The notes beneath the pieces are model-generated. The model saw only the letters and a list, made by a program, of their open reading frames with translations. It was not told the origin of the DNA and ran no database searches. From Propionibacteriaceae bacterium UBA6122 (GTDB lineage: Bacteria > Actinomycetota > Actinomycetes > Propionibacteriales > Propionibacteriaceae): a stretch of DNA of 21,974 bases. Both the position numbers and the translations under genes were made by a program. Numbering within the stretch: the first letter of the stretch is position 1; each line of letters opens with the position of its first letter. Location of the stretch: contig DIVW01000008.1 of assembly GCA_002428365.1 (NCBI GenBank), positions 1 through 21,974 on the forward strand, read 5' to 3'. Positions 1 to 7,222 of the stretch are shown here, in pieces.

Positions 1-1878
1 GGGCATGCTTGTGGCCTCAATAAAAAGTATCTGCCCGCCGGTCGGTGTCCAGGCGAGGCCGGTCGCCACGCCGGGGATGGAAGTCCGCCGGGCAACCTCT
101 TCGGCCGGTTTGTACTTGGGTTTGCCCAGCAGTTCATGCACGGTTTTCTTTGATATCACCTTGATCTTTTTCTTTTCGGTTTCCCGCAGGGTCACTGCCT
201 TCCGGAGGACTGAGCCGATCTCGCGTTCAAGGCTGCGCACACCGGATTCACGTGTGTATGAACGCACCAATTCGGTCAAGGCGTCTTCCTTGATCGTGAT
301 CTCGCCAGCCAGCAAGCCGTTCTCCTGAAACTGCCGGGGGATGAGGTAGCCCTGCGCAATCTTGACCTTTTCCTGTTCGGTGTAACCGGAGATCTGGATC
401 ACCTCCATGCGGTCCATCAGGGGAGCAGGTATGGTGGAGGTGGTGTTCGCAGTGGTGATGAACATCACGTGTGAAAGGTCGAATGCAACCTCGAGATAAT
501 TGTCACGGAATTCGGCGTTCTGTTCCGGATCAAGCACTTCGAGCAGGGCGTCCGCCGGGTCGCCGCGGAAGTCGGCCCCCACTTTGTCGATCTCATCCAG
601 CATGAACACCGGATTCTTCGACTCCACCCGCCGGAGAGACTGCAATATCCTGCCCGGCATGGCGCCGATATAAGTCCGGCGGTGGCCGCGGATCTCCGCT
701 TCGTCGCGGACGCCGCCCAGGGAGATGCGGATGAACTCGCGGCCCATGGAGCGGGCGATGGACTTGCCGATGGAGGTCTTGCCGACGCCGGGCGGGCCGA
801 TGAAGCACAGGATGGGCCCGCGCGCCTGATCCACGAGCTTGCGCACGGCCAGGAACTCCAGCACGCGCTCCTTGACCTTCGTGAGGCCGTAGTGGTCTTC
901 ATCGAGGATCTGCGCCGCCACCGTCAGGTCGAGCACGTCGGCGGTATCCTGATGCCAGGGCAGGTCGGTGAGCCAGTCGAGCCAGGTGCGGATGACGGAA
1001 TACTCCGGCGCGGCCGGCGACATGTGCGTCAGCCGCTCGACCTCCAACAGGGCCTTCTCGGTGGCCTCCTCGCTCATCTCGGCGGTGGCGATCTTCTGGC
1101 GGTATTCGTCAATCTCCGGGCTCAGGCCCGGGCCCTGGCCCAGCTCGTCCTGGATGGCGCGGATCTGCTCGCGCAGGTAGAACTCGCGTTGCGAGGACTC
1201 GATGCGGCTGTGCACGTCCTGCTGGATCTTCTGCTCGAGGCGCAGCAGCTCCAGCTCCTGGCTCAGCAGCCGCTGCACCCGCTGCAGGCGCGCATTGACC
1301 TGGCTCTCCTCGAGGATCTCCTGGCGCTGGTCGAAGCGCAGGCGCATGTGGGTGGCGACCAGGTCGGCCAAACGCCCGGCGTCCTGGAGGTTCATCGCCG
1401 CCACGAGCACCTCGGCGGGGATGTTGCGGCCCAACGAGGCGGCCTCCTCCAGGTCGCGCACGACCGTGCGCATCAGCGCCTGGAGTTCCTTGCTCTCCTG
1501 CACCGTCTCCATGAACGGCTCGATGCGCACGGTGTAGTACTGCGGCCCACGAACGAACTCGCGCAGGCGCACGCGGGCGAGGCCCTCGACCATGGCGCGG
1601 GCGGTGCCGTCGGGCAGCTCGAGCAACTGCGCGACGCGCGCCAGCGTGCCGACGGCGTAGACGTCCTGCGGCTCGGGGTCCTCGAGGGTGATGTCGCGCT
1701 GGGTGACGAGCACCAGTACGCTCTCGGCGCGGTGGGCCTCCTCCAGCGCCCGGACGGACTTGCGCCGCATGGCGCCCAGCGGCACGACGGCGTGCGGGAA
1801 GACAACCTCATTGCGCAGCGGTAGCAGCGGGAACTCATCGGCGCCCGGCGTGAACTGCACTTCGAGGGTCAGGGGCAT
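1..1878 (-). CDS. lon: ATP-dependent protease Lon (partial, 3' end outside window)
   Basis: Lon is a cytoplasmic hexameric AAA+ protease that unfolds and degrades damaged and some regulatory proteins. The 626 visible residues hold the N-terminal substrate domain (LPLRNEVVFPH from about residue 19), a helical region near 190-250, Walker A GPPGVGKT at 361-368 and Walker B FMLDEID at 425-431, closely matching E. coli Lon spacing (Walker A at 356). The gene runs off the left edge, so the Ser-Lys protease dyad (E. coli S679/K722) cannot be seen. ATG at 1878 has no usable Shine-Dalgarno; an in-frame TTG at 1917 lies 9 nt after AAAGGA and would add 13 residues (starting LPDHESHDD), so the start is uncertain. 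The gene follows clpX after a terminator and is probably its own unit. GC3 falls from over 90% to about 71% in the part left of position 540 (hand count). Identity is certain from sequence. Confidence 0.96.
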   Translation of the reverse strand, partial: MPLTLEVQFTPGADEFPLLPLRNEVVFPHAVVPLGAMRRKSVRALEEAHRAESVLVLVTQRDITLEDPEPQDVYAVGTLARVAQLLELPDGTARAMVEGLARVRLREFVRGPQYYTVRIEPFMETVQESKELQALMRTVVRDLEEAASLGRNIPAEVLVAAMNLQDAGRLADLVATHMRLRFDQRQEILEESQVNARLQRVQRLLSQELELLRLEQKIQQDVHSRIESSQREFYLREQIRAIQDELGQGPGLSPEIDEYRQKIATAEMSEEATEKALLEVERLTHMSPAAPEYSVIRTWLDWLTDLPWHQDTADVLDLTVAAQILDEDHYGLTKVKERVLEFLAVRKLVDQARGPILCFIGPPGVGKTSIGKSIARSMGREFIRISLGGVRDEAEIRGHRRTYIGAMPGRILQSLRRVESKNPVFMLDEIDKVGADFRGDPADALLEVLDPEQNAEFRDNYLEVAFDLSHVMFITTANTTSTIPAPLMDRMEVIQISGYTEQEKVKIAQGYLIPRQFQENGLLAGEITIKEDALTELVRSYTRESGVRSLEREIGSVLRKAVTLRETEKKKIKVISKKTVHELLGKPKYKPAEEVARRTSIPGVATGLAWTPTGGQILFIEATSMP

Positions 1879-2015
1879 GTCCTGGGGGCTGTCGTCATGG
1901 CTCTCGTGGTCCGGCAAAGGGCATGTTCCTTTCAGGGCTGCAGCCGCGTCCGGTCATCTTGCGGCCGGCGGCAGGAGGTTCGTGTCCGGCGTCGTCATCC
2001 CCTCCACGGGACACG

Positions 2016-2047
2016 AAAAAGGGGCCATGACCCCCGGCCATGGCCCC
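2016..2047 (-). terminator. Rho-independent terminator after clpX
   Basis: A perfect 9-bp stem (GGGGCCATG with CATGGCCCC) closes a 9-nt loop and is followed on the minus strand by five T residues. It lies about 20 nt past the clpX stop, so it should end the clpP1-clpP2-clpX transcript and separate it from lon. Confidence 0.85.
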
Positions 2048-2066
2048 TGGTGTTGGCGCGGGTCTC

Positions 2067-3356
2067 TTACGCCGATTTCTGGCGGGCGGCGGTCTTGGGC
2101 TTGCCCCGCTCGAGGAGGGGCGGGATGCTCTGCTCGATCGTCTCGCGGGTGATGGTGCAGCGGGTCACGTCCGGGTCGGACGGCACGTCGAACATCACGT
2201 CGAGCATGATCTCCTCGATGATGGTGCGCAGGGCCCGCGCGCCCGTCTGCCGCTGGAGCGCTTCGTGGGCGATGGCCTCGAGCGCCTCGTCCTCCACGAC
2301 CAGCTCCACACCGTCGAGCATCTCCAGCGTCTTCTGGTACTGCCGGATGAGCGCGTTCTTGGGCTGCACGAGGATGCGCCGCAGCGTCTCCTGGTCCAGC
2401 GAGGTGAGGGTAGCCAGGGTCGGGAGGCGGCCGATGAACTCGGGGATCATGCCGAACTTGACGAGGTCCTGGGGCATGGCCTGCGCGAGAATCTCATCAT
2501 CGGTGCGGTCCTCCTGGCCGGATACGGCGCTGAAACCGATGGCGCGGTTGTGGGTGCGCCGGCGGACGATGTCGGTGAGGCCGTCGAACACGCCGCCGCA
2601 GATGAACAGGATGTTCTTGGTGTTGACCTGGATGAACTCTTGCTGGGGGTGCTTGCGCCCGCCCTGCGGCGGGACGTTGGCCACGGTGCCTTCGAGGATC
2701 TTCAGCAGCGCCTGCTGCACGCCCTCACCGGAGACGTCACGGGTGATCGACGGGTTGTCCGCCTTGCGCGCGACCTTGTCGATCTCGTCGATATAGATGA
2801 TGCCGACCTCGGCGCGCGGGACGTCGAAGTCGGCCGCCTGGATGAGTTTGAGCAGGATGTTCTCGACGTCCTCGCCGACGTAGCCCGCCTCGGTGAGCGC
2901 AGTGGCATCGGCCATCGCGAACGGCACGTTTAGCATCCGGGCCAGAGTCTGAGCCAGGTAGGTCTTGCCGCAGCCGGTGGGGCCGATCAACAGGATGTTG
3001 GATTTGCCGAGCTCAACCAACTCATCGTCTGCGACCCGGCGTCCCGGTGACGCCGCCTGGGCCTGGACGCGCTTGTAGTGGTTGTAGACCGCTACGGCCA
3101 GCGCCTTCTTTGCGGTGTCCTGGCCGATCACGTAGGAATCGAGGAAGGTGCGGATCTCTTTGGGCTTGGGCAGTTCGTCGAGCAGGCCGGAGTCGGTGGT
3201 CTCGGCAAACTCCTCTTCGATGATCTCGTTGCACAAGTCGATGCACTCATCGCAGATGTAAACGCCAGGCCCGGCGATGAGCTTCTTAACCTGCTTCTGG
3301 CTCTTCCCACAGAAAGAGCACTTCAGCAGATCCGAGGTTTCTCCGATTCGTGCCAC
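2067..3356 (-). CDS. clpX: ClpX, ATPase subunit of the Clp protease
   Basis: ClpX recognises tagged proteins, unfolds them with ATP and feeds them into the ClpP chamber in the cytoplasm. The 429-residue length is typical. Visible motifs are the N-terminal zinc-binding domain with Cys13, Cys16, Cys35 and Cys38, Walker A GPTGCGKT at 125-132, pore loop GYVG at 158-161, Walker B IIYIDEID at 186-193, the RKH pore loop at 234-236, the ClpP-docking IGF loop at 273-275, the arginine finger in PEFIGR (R310) and sensor 2 GAR at 372-374. The start is GTG, preceded by GGAAGGG at 9 nt. It follows clpP2 on the same strand after 77 bp and is probably co-transcribed with it. All functional residues are intact, so this is an active unfoldase. 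Confidence 0.98.
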   Translation of the reverse strand: MARIGETSDLLKCSFCGKSQKQVKKLIAGPGVYICDECIDLCNEIIEEEFAETTDSGLLDELPKPKEIRTFLDSYVIGQDTAKKALAVAVYNHYKRVQAQAASPGRRVADDELVELGKSNILLIGPTGCGKTYLAQTLARMLNVPFAMADATALTEAGYVGEDVENILLKLIQAADFDVPRAEVGIIYIDEIDKVARKADNPSITRDVSGEGVQQALLKILEGTVANVPPQGGRKHPQQEFIQVNTKNILFICGGVFDGLTDIVRRRTHNRAIGFSAVSGQEDRTDDEILAQAMPQDLVKFGMIPEFIGRLPTLATLTSLDQETLRRILVQPKNALIRQYQKTLEMLDGVELVVEDEALEAIAHEALQRQTGARALRTIIEEIMLDVMFDVPSDPDVTRCTITRETIEQSIPPLLERGKPKTAARQKSA

Positions 3357-3433
3357 TTCGATCTACCCTTCCGGCTTTGGTGGCTCACCTTAGTCCGGCT
3401 ATCCGAGTTGAGGACGGAGGGCCGGACGGCGAG

Positions 3434-4078
3434 TCAGCCTTCGATGTCCTTCAGTGAGGTAAGGATGTCGTCCACGATCCCGTATTCGACGGCCTCTTCG
3501 GCGGTCAGGAACTTGTCGCGCTCGATGTCACGGCTGACCTTCTCCAGCGACTGGCCGGTGCTCTCGGCGAGCATGCCTTCCATCAGGACCCGAACCCGCA
3601 TGATCTCCCTGGCCTGAATCTCCAGGTCGGAGGACTGGCCGTAGTTACCTTCGGCGCTGGGCTGATGGATCAGAATCCGGCTGTTCGGCAGCGCCAGGCG
3701 CTTGCCCTTGGTGCCAGCAGCCAGCAGGACGGCGGCAGCCGAGGCGGCCTGCCCAAGGCAAACGGTCTGCACGTCGGGCTTGATGTAGCGCATGGTGTCG
3801 TAGATGGCCGTCAGCGCGGTGAAAGACCCACCAGGAGAGTTCAGGTAGATGCTGATCGGACGCTCCGGGTCCATCGACTGAAGGCAGAGCAGCTGCGCCA
3901 TCACCGCGTTGGCGATGTCATCGCTGATCGGGGTGCCGAGGAAGATGATCCGGTCCTCGAACAACTTGGTGTACGGATCGACGCGGCGCACGCCGTAGCT
4001 GGTGCGCTCTTCCCACTGCGGGATGTAGTAATCCATCCGCGGGCCCGCCGGGGCGATGCTGTTGGGCAAAGTGTTCAC
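3434..4078 (-). CDS. clpP2: ClpP2, ATP-dependent Clp protease proteolytic subunit
   Basis: This serine peptidase forms one ring of the mixed ClpP1P2 chamber found in actinobacteria and works with ClpX (and ClpC). Counting from the upstream GTG at 4090, the catalytic triad is Ser117 (GQAASAAA), His142 (LIHQP) and Asp192 (ERDKF). I chose the GTG at 4078, four codons further in, because GAGG lies 6 nt before it and the resulting MNTLPNS start resembles mycobacterial ClpP2 (MNSQNSQ). The GTG at 4090 overlaps the clpP1 stop as GTGA but lacks a ribosome-binding site. The gene follows clpP1 at once, so the two subunits are made from one message. I call it ClpP2 from its second position and its mycobacterial ClpP2-like sequence (VCLGQAASAAAVLLAAGT). 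Confidence 0.95.
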   Translation of the reverse strand: MNTLPNSIAPAGPRMDYYIPQWEERTSYGVRRVDPYTKLFEDRIIFLGTPISDDIANAVMAQLLCLQSMDPERPISIYLNSPGGSFTALTAIYDTMRYIKPDVQTVCLGQAASAAAVLLAAGTKGKRLALPNSRILIHQPSAEGNYGQSSDLEIQAREIMRVRVLMEGMLAESTGQSLEKVSRDIERDKFLTAEEAVEYGIVDDILTSLKDIEG

Positions 4079-4086
4079 TTCAGACC

Positions 4087-4719
4087 TCACTGATTCGGGG
4101 AGTCTGCGGTGGCGATCTGGGCCGCCCGCTCGTAGACGTGGTCGATGAAGCCGTAGGCCAGGGCCTCTTCGGCGGTGAACCAGCGGTCACGATCGGAGTC
4201 GATCTCGATCTGTTCCATGGTCTGGCCAGTGTGTTCGGCGATCAGTCGGCCCATCGTCCGCTTGATGTGCAGCGACTGCTCGGCCTGAATCCGGATGTCG
4301 GAGGCGGTGCCGCCCAGACCACCGGAGGGCTGATGCATCATGATGCGGCTGTGCGGGAGCGCGAAGCGCTTGCCCTTGGCCCCTGCCGAAAGCAGGAACT
4401 GCCCCATCGAAGCCGCCAACCCCATGGCCACCGTGGCCACGTCATTGGAGATCCACTGCATGGTGTCGTAGATGGCCATGCCAGAGTCCACCGAGCCGCC
4501 TGGGGAGTTGATGTAGAGGAAGATGTCCTTATTCGCATCCTCTGCGTTCAACAGCAGCATCTGGGCACAGATGGCGTTGGCGTTGTCGTCCTTCACCTCG
4601 GAGCCGAGGAAGATGATCCGGTTCATCAGCAGGGACTGATAGACCGAATCGGTCATGCCAGCAATGCCCGGGCCACCGGCCATTCGCAGGCCACGCTCAA
4701 TGGATTGATGTTCGCTCAC
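4087..4719 (-). CDS. clpP1: ClpP1, ATP-dependent Clp protease proteolytic subunit
   Basis: This is the first of two paralogous Clp peptidase subunits, which in actinobacteria assemble into a hetero-tetradecamer. The 210 residues include Ser104 (GLAASMGQ), His129 (IMMHQP) and Asp178 (DSDRDRW), a complete triad, and the handle region with GGLGGTASDI. The GTG start has no Shine-Dalgarno; a TAGTTT -10 box ends six bases before it, so the message is probably leaderless. A ClgR-like operator lies about 58 bp upstream. The gene is separated from tig by a strong terminator, so clpP1-clpP2-clpX forms its own operon. Function and family are clear; the leaderless start is inference. Confidence 0.96.
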   Translation of the reverse strand: MSEHQSIERGLRMAGGPGIAGMTDSVYQSLLMNRIIFLGSEVKDDNANAICAQMLLLNAEDANKDIFLYINSPGGSVDSGMAIYDTMQWISNDVATVAMGLAASMGQFLLSAGAKGKRFALPHSRIMMHQPSGGLGGTASDIRIQAEQSLHIKRTMGRLIAEHTGQTMEQIEIDSDRDRWFTAEEALAYGFIDHVYERAAQIATADSPNQ

Positions 4720-4725
4720 GCAGCG

Positions 4726-4731
4726 AAACTA
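4726..4731 (-). promoter_or_regulatory. Putative -10 box of a leaderless clpP1 promoter
   Basis: On the minus strand TAGTTT fits the TAGNNT type of actinobacterial -10 element. It is followed by CGCTGC and then directly by the clpP1 GTG, so transcription would begin at or next to the start codon. No good -35 is visible, which fits a promoter needing an activator. Confidence 0.45.
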
Positions 4732-4768
4732 CCCGCTGTCGGCCATTTTTCAGCCAACTTTGGGGCGG

Positions 4769-4786
4769 TGTTCGCTGACGGCGCAC
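4769..4786. promoter_or_regulatory. Putative ClgR-binding site upstream of clpP1
   Basis: The sequence TGTTCGCTGACGGCGCAC matches the ClgR consensus WNNWCGCYNANRGCGWWS, as I recall it from Corynebacterium, at all positions but one (a C at the first W after GCG). It also fits the Streptomyces form GTTCGC-N5-GCG. ClgR activates clpP1P2 in both groups. The centre lies about 58 bp before the inferred start of transcription, a usual activator position. The clgR gene itself is not in the window. Confidence 0.6.
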
Positions 4787-4819
4787 GAGCCGAGCGGCAG
4801 CGCGCCTGCGGCTAGGCGC

Positions 4820-4860
4820 CGAAACGCCAGCGGGCGCCACCCGAAGGTGACGCCCGCTGG
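4820..4860 (-). terminator. Terminator hairpin after tig
   Basis: On the minus strand a 15-bp stem, with one T-G pair, closes a UUCG tetraloop in a C(UUCG)G context, an exceptionally stable loop. It starts 15 nt after the tig stop codon. The following T-run is weak (CGTTTCGG), so termination probably relies on the hairpin. Confidence 0.8.
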
Positions 4861-4875
4861 AGCAGTTGAACAGAC

Positions 4876-6228
4876 TCAGTGGTCCGATTCGGCCATTGCC
4901 TCGCCGGTCCGCATGGTGATGTCGACCACAGCACCGTCGGTGTCGGTGACCTTGGCCTTGGCCACGACCTCGCCCATCGCCTTGTTGCGGCGAATCTCGG
5001 CCATCCAGGCGCCGAGGTGGTTGTGTTCCATCATGTGCTGAGCCTCAGCCTCCGGCGTGGTGCCGTTGCGCATCGCCTTCTGCACGATCATCTTCGACAG
5101 ATCCTCCTGCTCGACGTTGAACTCAGCGTCGTCGGCGATCTTGTCCAGGATCAGCTGCGCCTTCAGTCCCTTGACCGTGTTGGCTTCCAGCTCAGCCCAG
5201 AAATCCTCGACGGTCCGGGACGTCTCTTCGGGGGTCTGCTCGAGGTAACGCTCCAGGGTGAGACCAGCCTGGGCCAGCTGCCCGTTGATCTGCTCCTTGC
5301 GGGCGTCCACCTCGGAGGCCACCACACCGGCGGGCACCTCGAAGTCGGTGGCGGCCACCATCGCCTCAATGATTTTGTCGCGACCGGCAGCGACCTGCTC
5401 GGCCTCCAGATTGGCCTCGACGCCCTTGGCCAGGTCGGCCTTCATCTCTTCGACGGTGTCGAACTCGGAGATCATCGAAGCGAACTCGTCATCGACCTCA
5501 GGCAGGGTCTGCTCGGCGACCTTCTTCACCGTCACCTTGATGTCGGCCGGCTCGCCTTCCAGCGCGCCACCGACCAGGGTGGAGGCGAATTCGGCTTCTT
5601 CGCCGACCGACAGCCCGACTACCGCAACGTCCAACCCGTCGATCATGCCGCCGGAGCCAACGATGTAGGCGATGTCGACGGCGGTGCCGTCGGGCAGGGG
5701 CTCGCCGTCGCGGCTGGCCACCAGATCGAGGGTCACTCGGTCACCGTCAGCTGCGGGCCGATCAACCTCAGCGGTGGTCGCGAACCGGCTGCGCAGCAGG
5801 TCGATGCGCTCGTTGACCTCGTCGTCGACCGGCTTCTTGGCGTCAACCACGGCGCTCAGCTCGGCGAAATCGGGGACCTCGAACTCGGGACGGATGTCGA
5901 CTTCAGCGGAGAACTCGATGACCTCGCCGTCCTCAAGTTTGGTGATCTCGATCTCGGGTTCGCCCAGCGGGCTCACCTTGGCCTCAACCACGGCACCTTC
6001 GTAGGCGCTGGGCAGGATCGAGTTGATCGCTTCCTGCAGGACGGCGCCGCGACCGAAGCGCTGATCGATCACCAGCGGCGGCACCTTGCCCTTCCGGAAA
6101 CCGGGAATGGTCACCGAGGAGGCGATATCGACGTAAGCCTTGTCCAGATGCGGCTTGAGGTCGGCGAACGGAATCTCAACGGTGAGCTTGACCCGGGACG
6201 GACCAAGCTTCTCGACAGTGCTGGACAA
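4876..6228 (-). CDS. tig: Trigger factor, ribosome-associated chaperone
   Basis: Trigger factor binds the ribosome near the exit tunnel and helps new proteins fold; it has peptidyl-prolyl isomerase activity. I place the start at TTG 6228 because AGGAG lies 6 nt before it and because the ribosome-binding signature GFRKGK then falls at residues 43-48, as in E. coli. The protein is then 450 residues, a normal length. An FKBP-like domain lies around 150-240 (DGDRVTLDL, MIDGLDVAVVGLSVGEEAEF), and the remaining C-terminal part is the helical chaperone region, ending in an acidic tail with a final His. The gene stands immediately upstream of the clp operon but has its own terminator. A longer reading frame begins 12 codons upstream, but the signature position argues against it. 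Confidence 0.97.
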   Translation of the reverse strand: MSSTVEKLGPSRVKLTVEIPFADLKPHLDKAYVDIASSVTIPGFRKGKVPPLVIDQRFGRGAVLQEAINSILPSAYEGAVVEAKVSPLGEPEIEITKLEDGEVIEFSAEVDIRPEFEVPDFAELSAVVDAKKPVDDEVNERIDLLRSRFATTAEVDRPAADGDRVTLDLVASRDGEPLPDGTAVDIAYIVGSGGMIDGLDVAVVGLSVGEEAEFASTLVGGALEGEPADIKVTVKKVAEQTLPEVDDEFASMISEFDTVEEMKADLAKGVEANLEAEQVAAGRDKIIEAMVAATDFEVPAGVVASEVDARKEQINGQLAQAGLTLERYLEQTPEETSRTVEDFWAELEANTVKGLKAQLILDKIADDAEFNVEQEDLSKMIVQKAMRNGTTPEAEAQHMMEHNHLGAWMAEIRRNKAMGEVVAKAKVTDTDGAVVDITMRTGEAMAESDH

Positions 6229-6263
6229 TGCGGGCTCCTGGATGGAAGTAGACAGACCGGGCA

Positions 6264-6292
6264 ATCTTAGCTAGGCACGCCGCGTTGGTCAC
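6264..6292 (-). promoter_or_regulatory. tig: Putative tig promoter
   Basis: On the minus strand GTGACC-N17-TAAGAT resembles the sigma-70 consensus at 4 of 6 positions in each box. Transcription would start near 6257, giving a leader of about 29 nt that contains the AGGAG before the TTG start. Confidence 0.45.
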
Positions 6293-6324
6293 ACTCGGCC
6301 CCTCGCCACCCGCTACTGCGCCCT

Positions 6325-6336
6325 GGAACCGTCCCC
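6325..6336 (+). repeat. Single copy of GGAACCGTCCCC repeat core
   Basis: An exact 12-bp core of the repeat family that also occurs at 10.0 kb and 18.8 kb. Here it is solitary, between the tig promoter and tRNA-Gly, without its inverted partner. Confidence 0.7.
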
Positions 6337-6452
6337 AATGCACAGCTCACCAACTCGGCGCAGGCTCACCCGAAATAGCGCCCGGCCGACCCGGGCCAGC
6401 GCGACTTTGCCCCTGAGCTTCGGTTAGTCTTGGCTGCGCGCTGCTGGCGCAC

Positions 6453-6523
6453 GCGGATGTAGCTCAATGGTAGAGCCCCAGCCTTCCAAGCTGGCCATGC
6501 GGGTTCGATTCCCGTCATCCGCT
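6453..6523 (+). tRNA. tRNA-Gly (anticodon UCC)
   Basis: The 71-nt cloverleaf folds completely. Acceptor stem GCGGATG pairs with CATCCGC, the D arm is AGCTCAATGGTAGAGC, the anticodon stem CCAGC/GCTGG closes loop CTTCCAA with anticodon TCC, and the T arm is GCGGGTTCGATTCCCGT. The discriminator base is T and no CCA is encoded, so CCA must be added after transcription. It reads GGA and GGG codons. A TAGTCT -10-like box ends at 6430. The gene is transcribed away from tig. Confidence 0.97.
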
Positions 6524-6551
6524 CTGAAGCCGCCCGATGCGGGCGCGACGC

Positions 6552-6749
6552 TCAGGCGTAGAACCAGGAATCCTTCGCCAGCGCTGCCCCGACCAACCCG
6601 GCCACGAGCAGGCCGACGAAGACCGAAACCCCGCTGATGCTGGACGCGATGCCGTAGTGGGCCATCGTCCAAGTGAGGGCGAAGGCCAGCAATCCACTGC
6701 CAGCTACGACGCCTGTGATCATTCCCCCGATACGCACGAAATAGTGCAT
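6552..6749 (-). CDS. Small two-helix membrane protein, unknown function
   Basis: I do not recognise this 65-residue protein. It has two hydrophobic segments (about residues 8-28 and 38-58), rich in Gly and Ala, and ends in KDSWFYA. I take it as real because GGGGGGAG stands 8 nt before the ATG and a good -10 box (TATGAT) lies upstream at a fitting distance. It converges with the tRNA gene, leaving under 30 bp between them, and a short hairpin (CGCCCG-ATG-CGGGCG) lies in that gap. Glycine-zipper-like small proteins of this kind often have no known role. Confidence 0.6.
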   Translation of the reverse strand: MHYFVRIGGMITGVVAGSGLLAFALTWTMAHYGIASSISGVSVFVGLLVAGLVGAALAKDSWFYA

Positions 6750-6784
6750 CTCGCTCTCTCCCCCCGAAATGAGCTAAGGCCCGC

Positions 6785-6790
6785 ATCATA
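6785..6790 (-). promoter_or_regulatory. Putative -10 box for the small membrane protein
   Basis: TATGAT on the minus strand matches five of six consensus bases. Transcription would begin near 6778, giving a leader of about 29 nt with the purine-rich ribosome-binding site. The -35 region is poor (ATCGCA at 17 bp). Confidence 0.4.
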
Positions 6791-7222
6791 TTCACTTGGT
6801 GCCGAGTTGCGATAGTCGCCGATGGCGATTCACAGCCAGGACACAGCCACTCGTAACCGGGAGCGTGAGCGCGGCAAACTCCGATACCGCCCCGACTAGC
6901 GGTCTTACCCTTTGGAGCCTGGCTGGCCAAGGCCGACATTGATCGCCTATCCTCAGGGCTCCAGTGCCGGACCATCCACCGATGAGCCCGGCACTACTGC
7001 TGTCAGCTTCCGTCCCAACAGCCGACGGACCTGCCCCAGTACCTCTTGACGTCCCGGCGGTCACCGACCCACTCCCGGGGCTAGATCCAACAACATCGAC
7101 GTCCCTTGCGAATCTCCCCCGGGGTATACCCAACTGGGGGGACAATGCTCTTGTCGTCCGCCGCACCGACGCCCAGCCCCAGCCGCTGGGACGCCGGGCA
7201 CCAAAGCCGAGGAGAAAGCCAC
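6791..7222. other. Gene-free stretch before the flavoprotein gene
   Basis: No frame here has convincing coding character or a match I recognise. It must hold the control region of the large flavoprotein gene. The only marked structure is a G/C-box: TCCCCC and GGGGGGA (7115-7142) can pair around an inner perfect palindrome, GGGTATACCC. I found no clear -35/-10 pair for the plus strand. Confidence 0.5.

Noticed and set aside
1978..1991. ClgR site before lon (GTTCGTGTCCGGCG)
   Set aside because: It fits GTTCGC-N5-GCG except for one base, but against the longer consensus it has several mismatches, so it is no better than chance in this GC-rich DNA.
4879..6270. 463-codon open frame on the plus strand opposite tig
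   Set aside because: It is the mirror frame of a high-GC gene; its sequence is a monotonous mix of Leu, Gly, His, Asp and Val without a domain, whereas the minus frame is clearly trigger factor.
6424..6975. Minus-strand open frame of 183 codons containing DDGNRTRMASLEGWGSTIELHP
   Set aside because: That peptide is the antisense translation of the tRNA-Gly gene, a familiar false protein. The rest lacks coding character and overlaps the small membrane protein in another frame.
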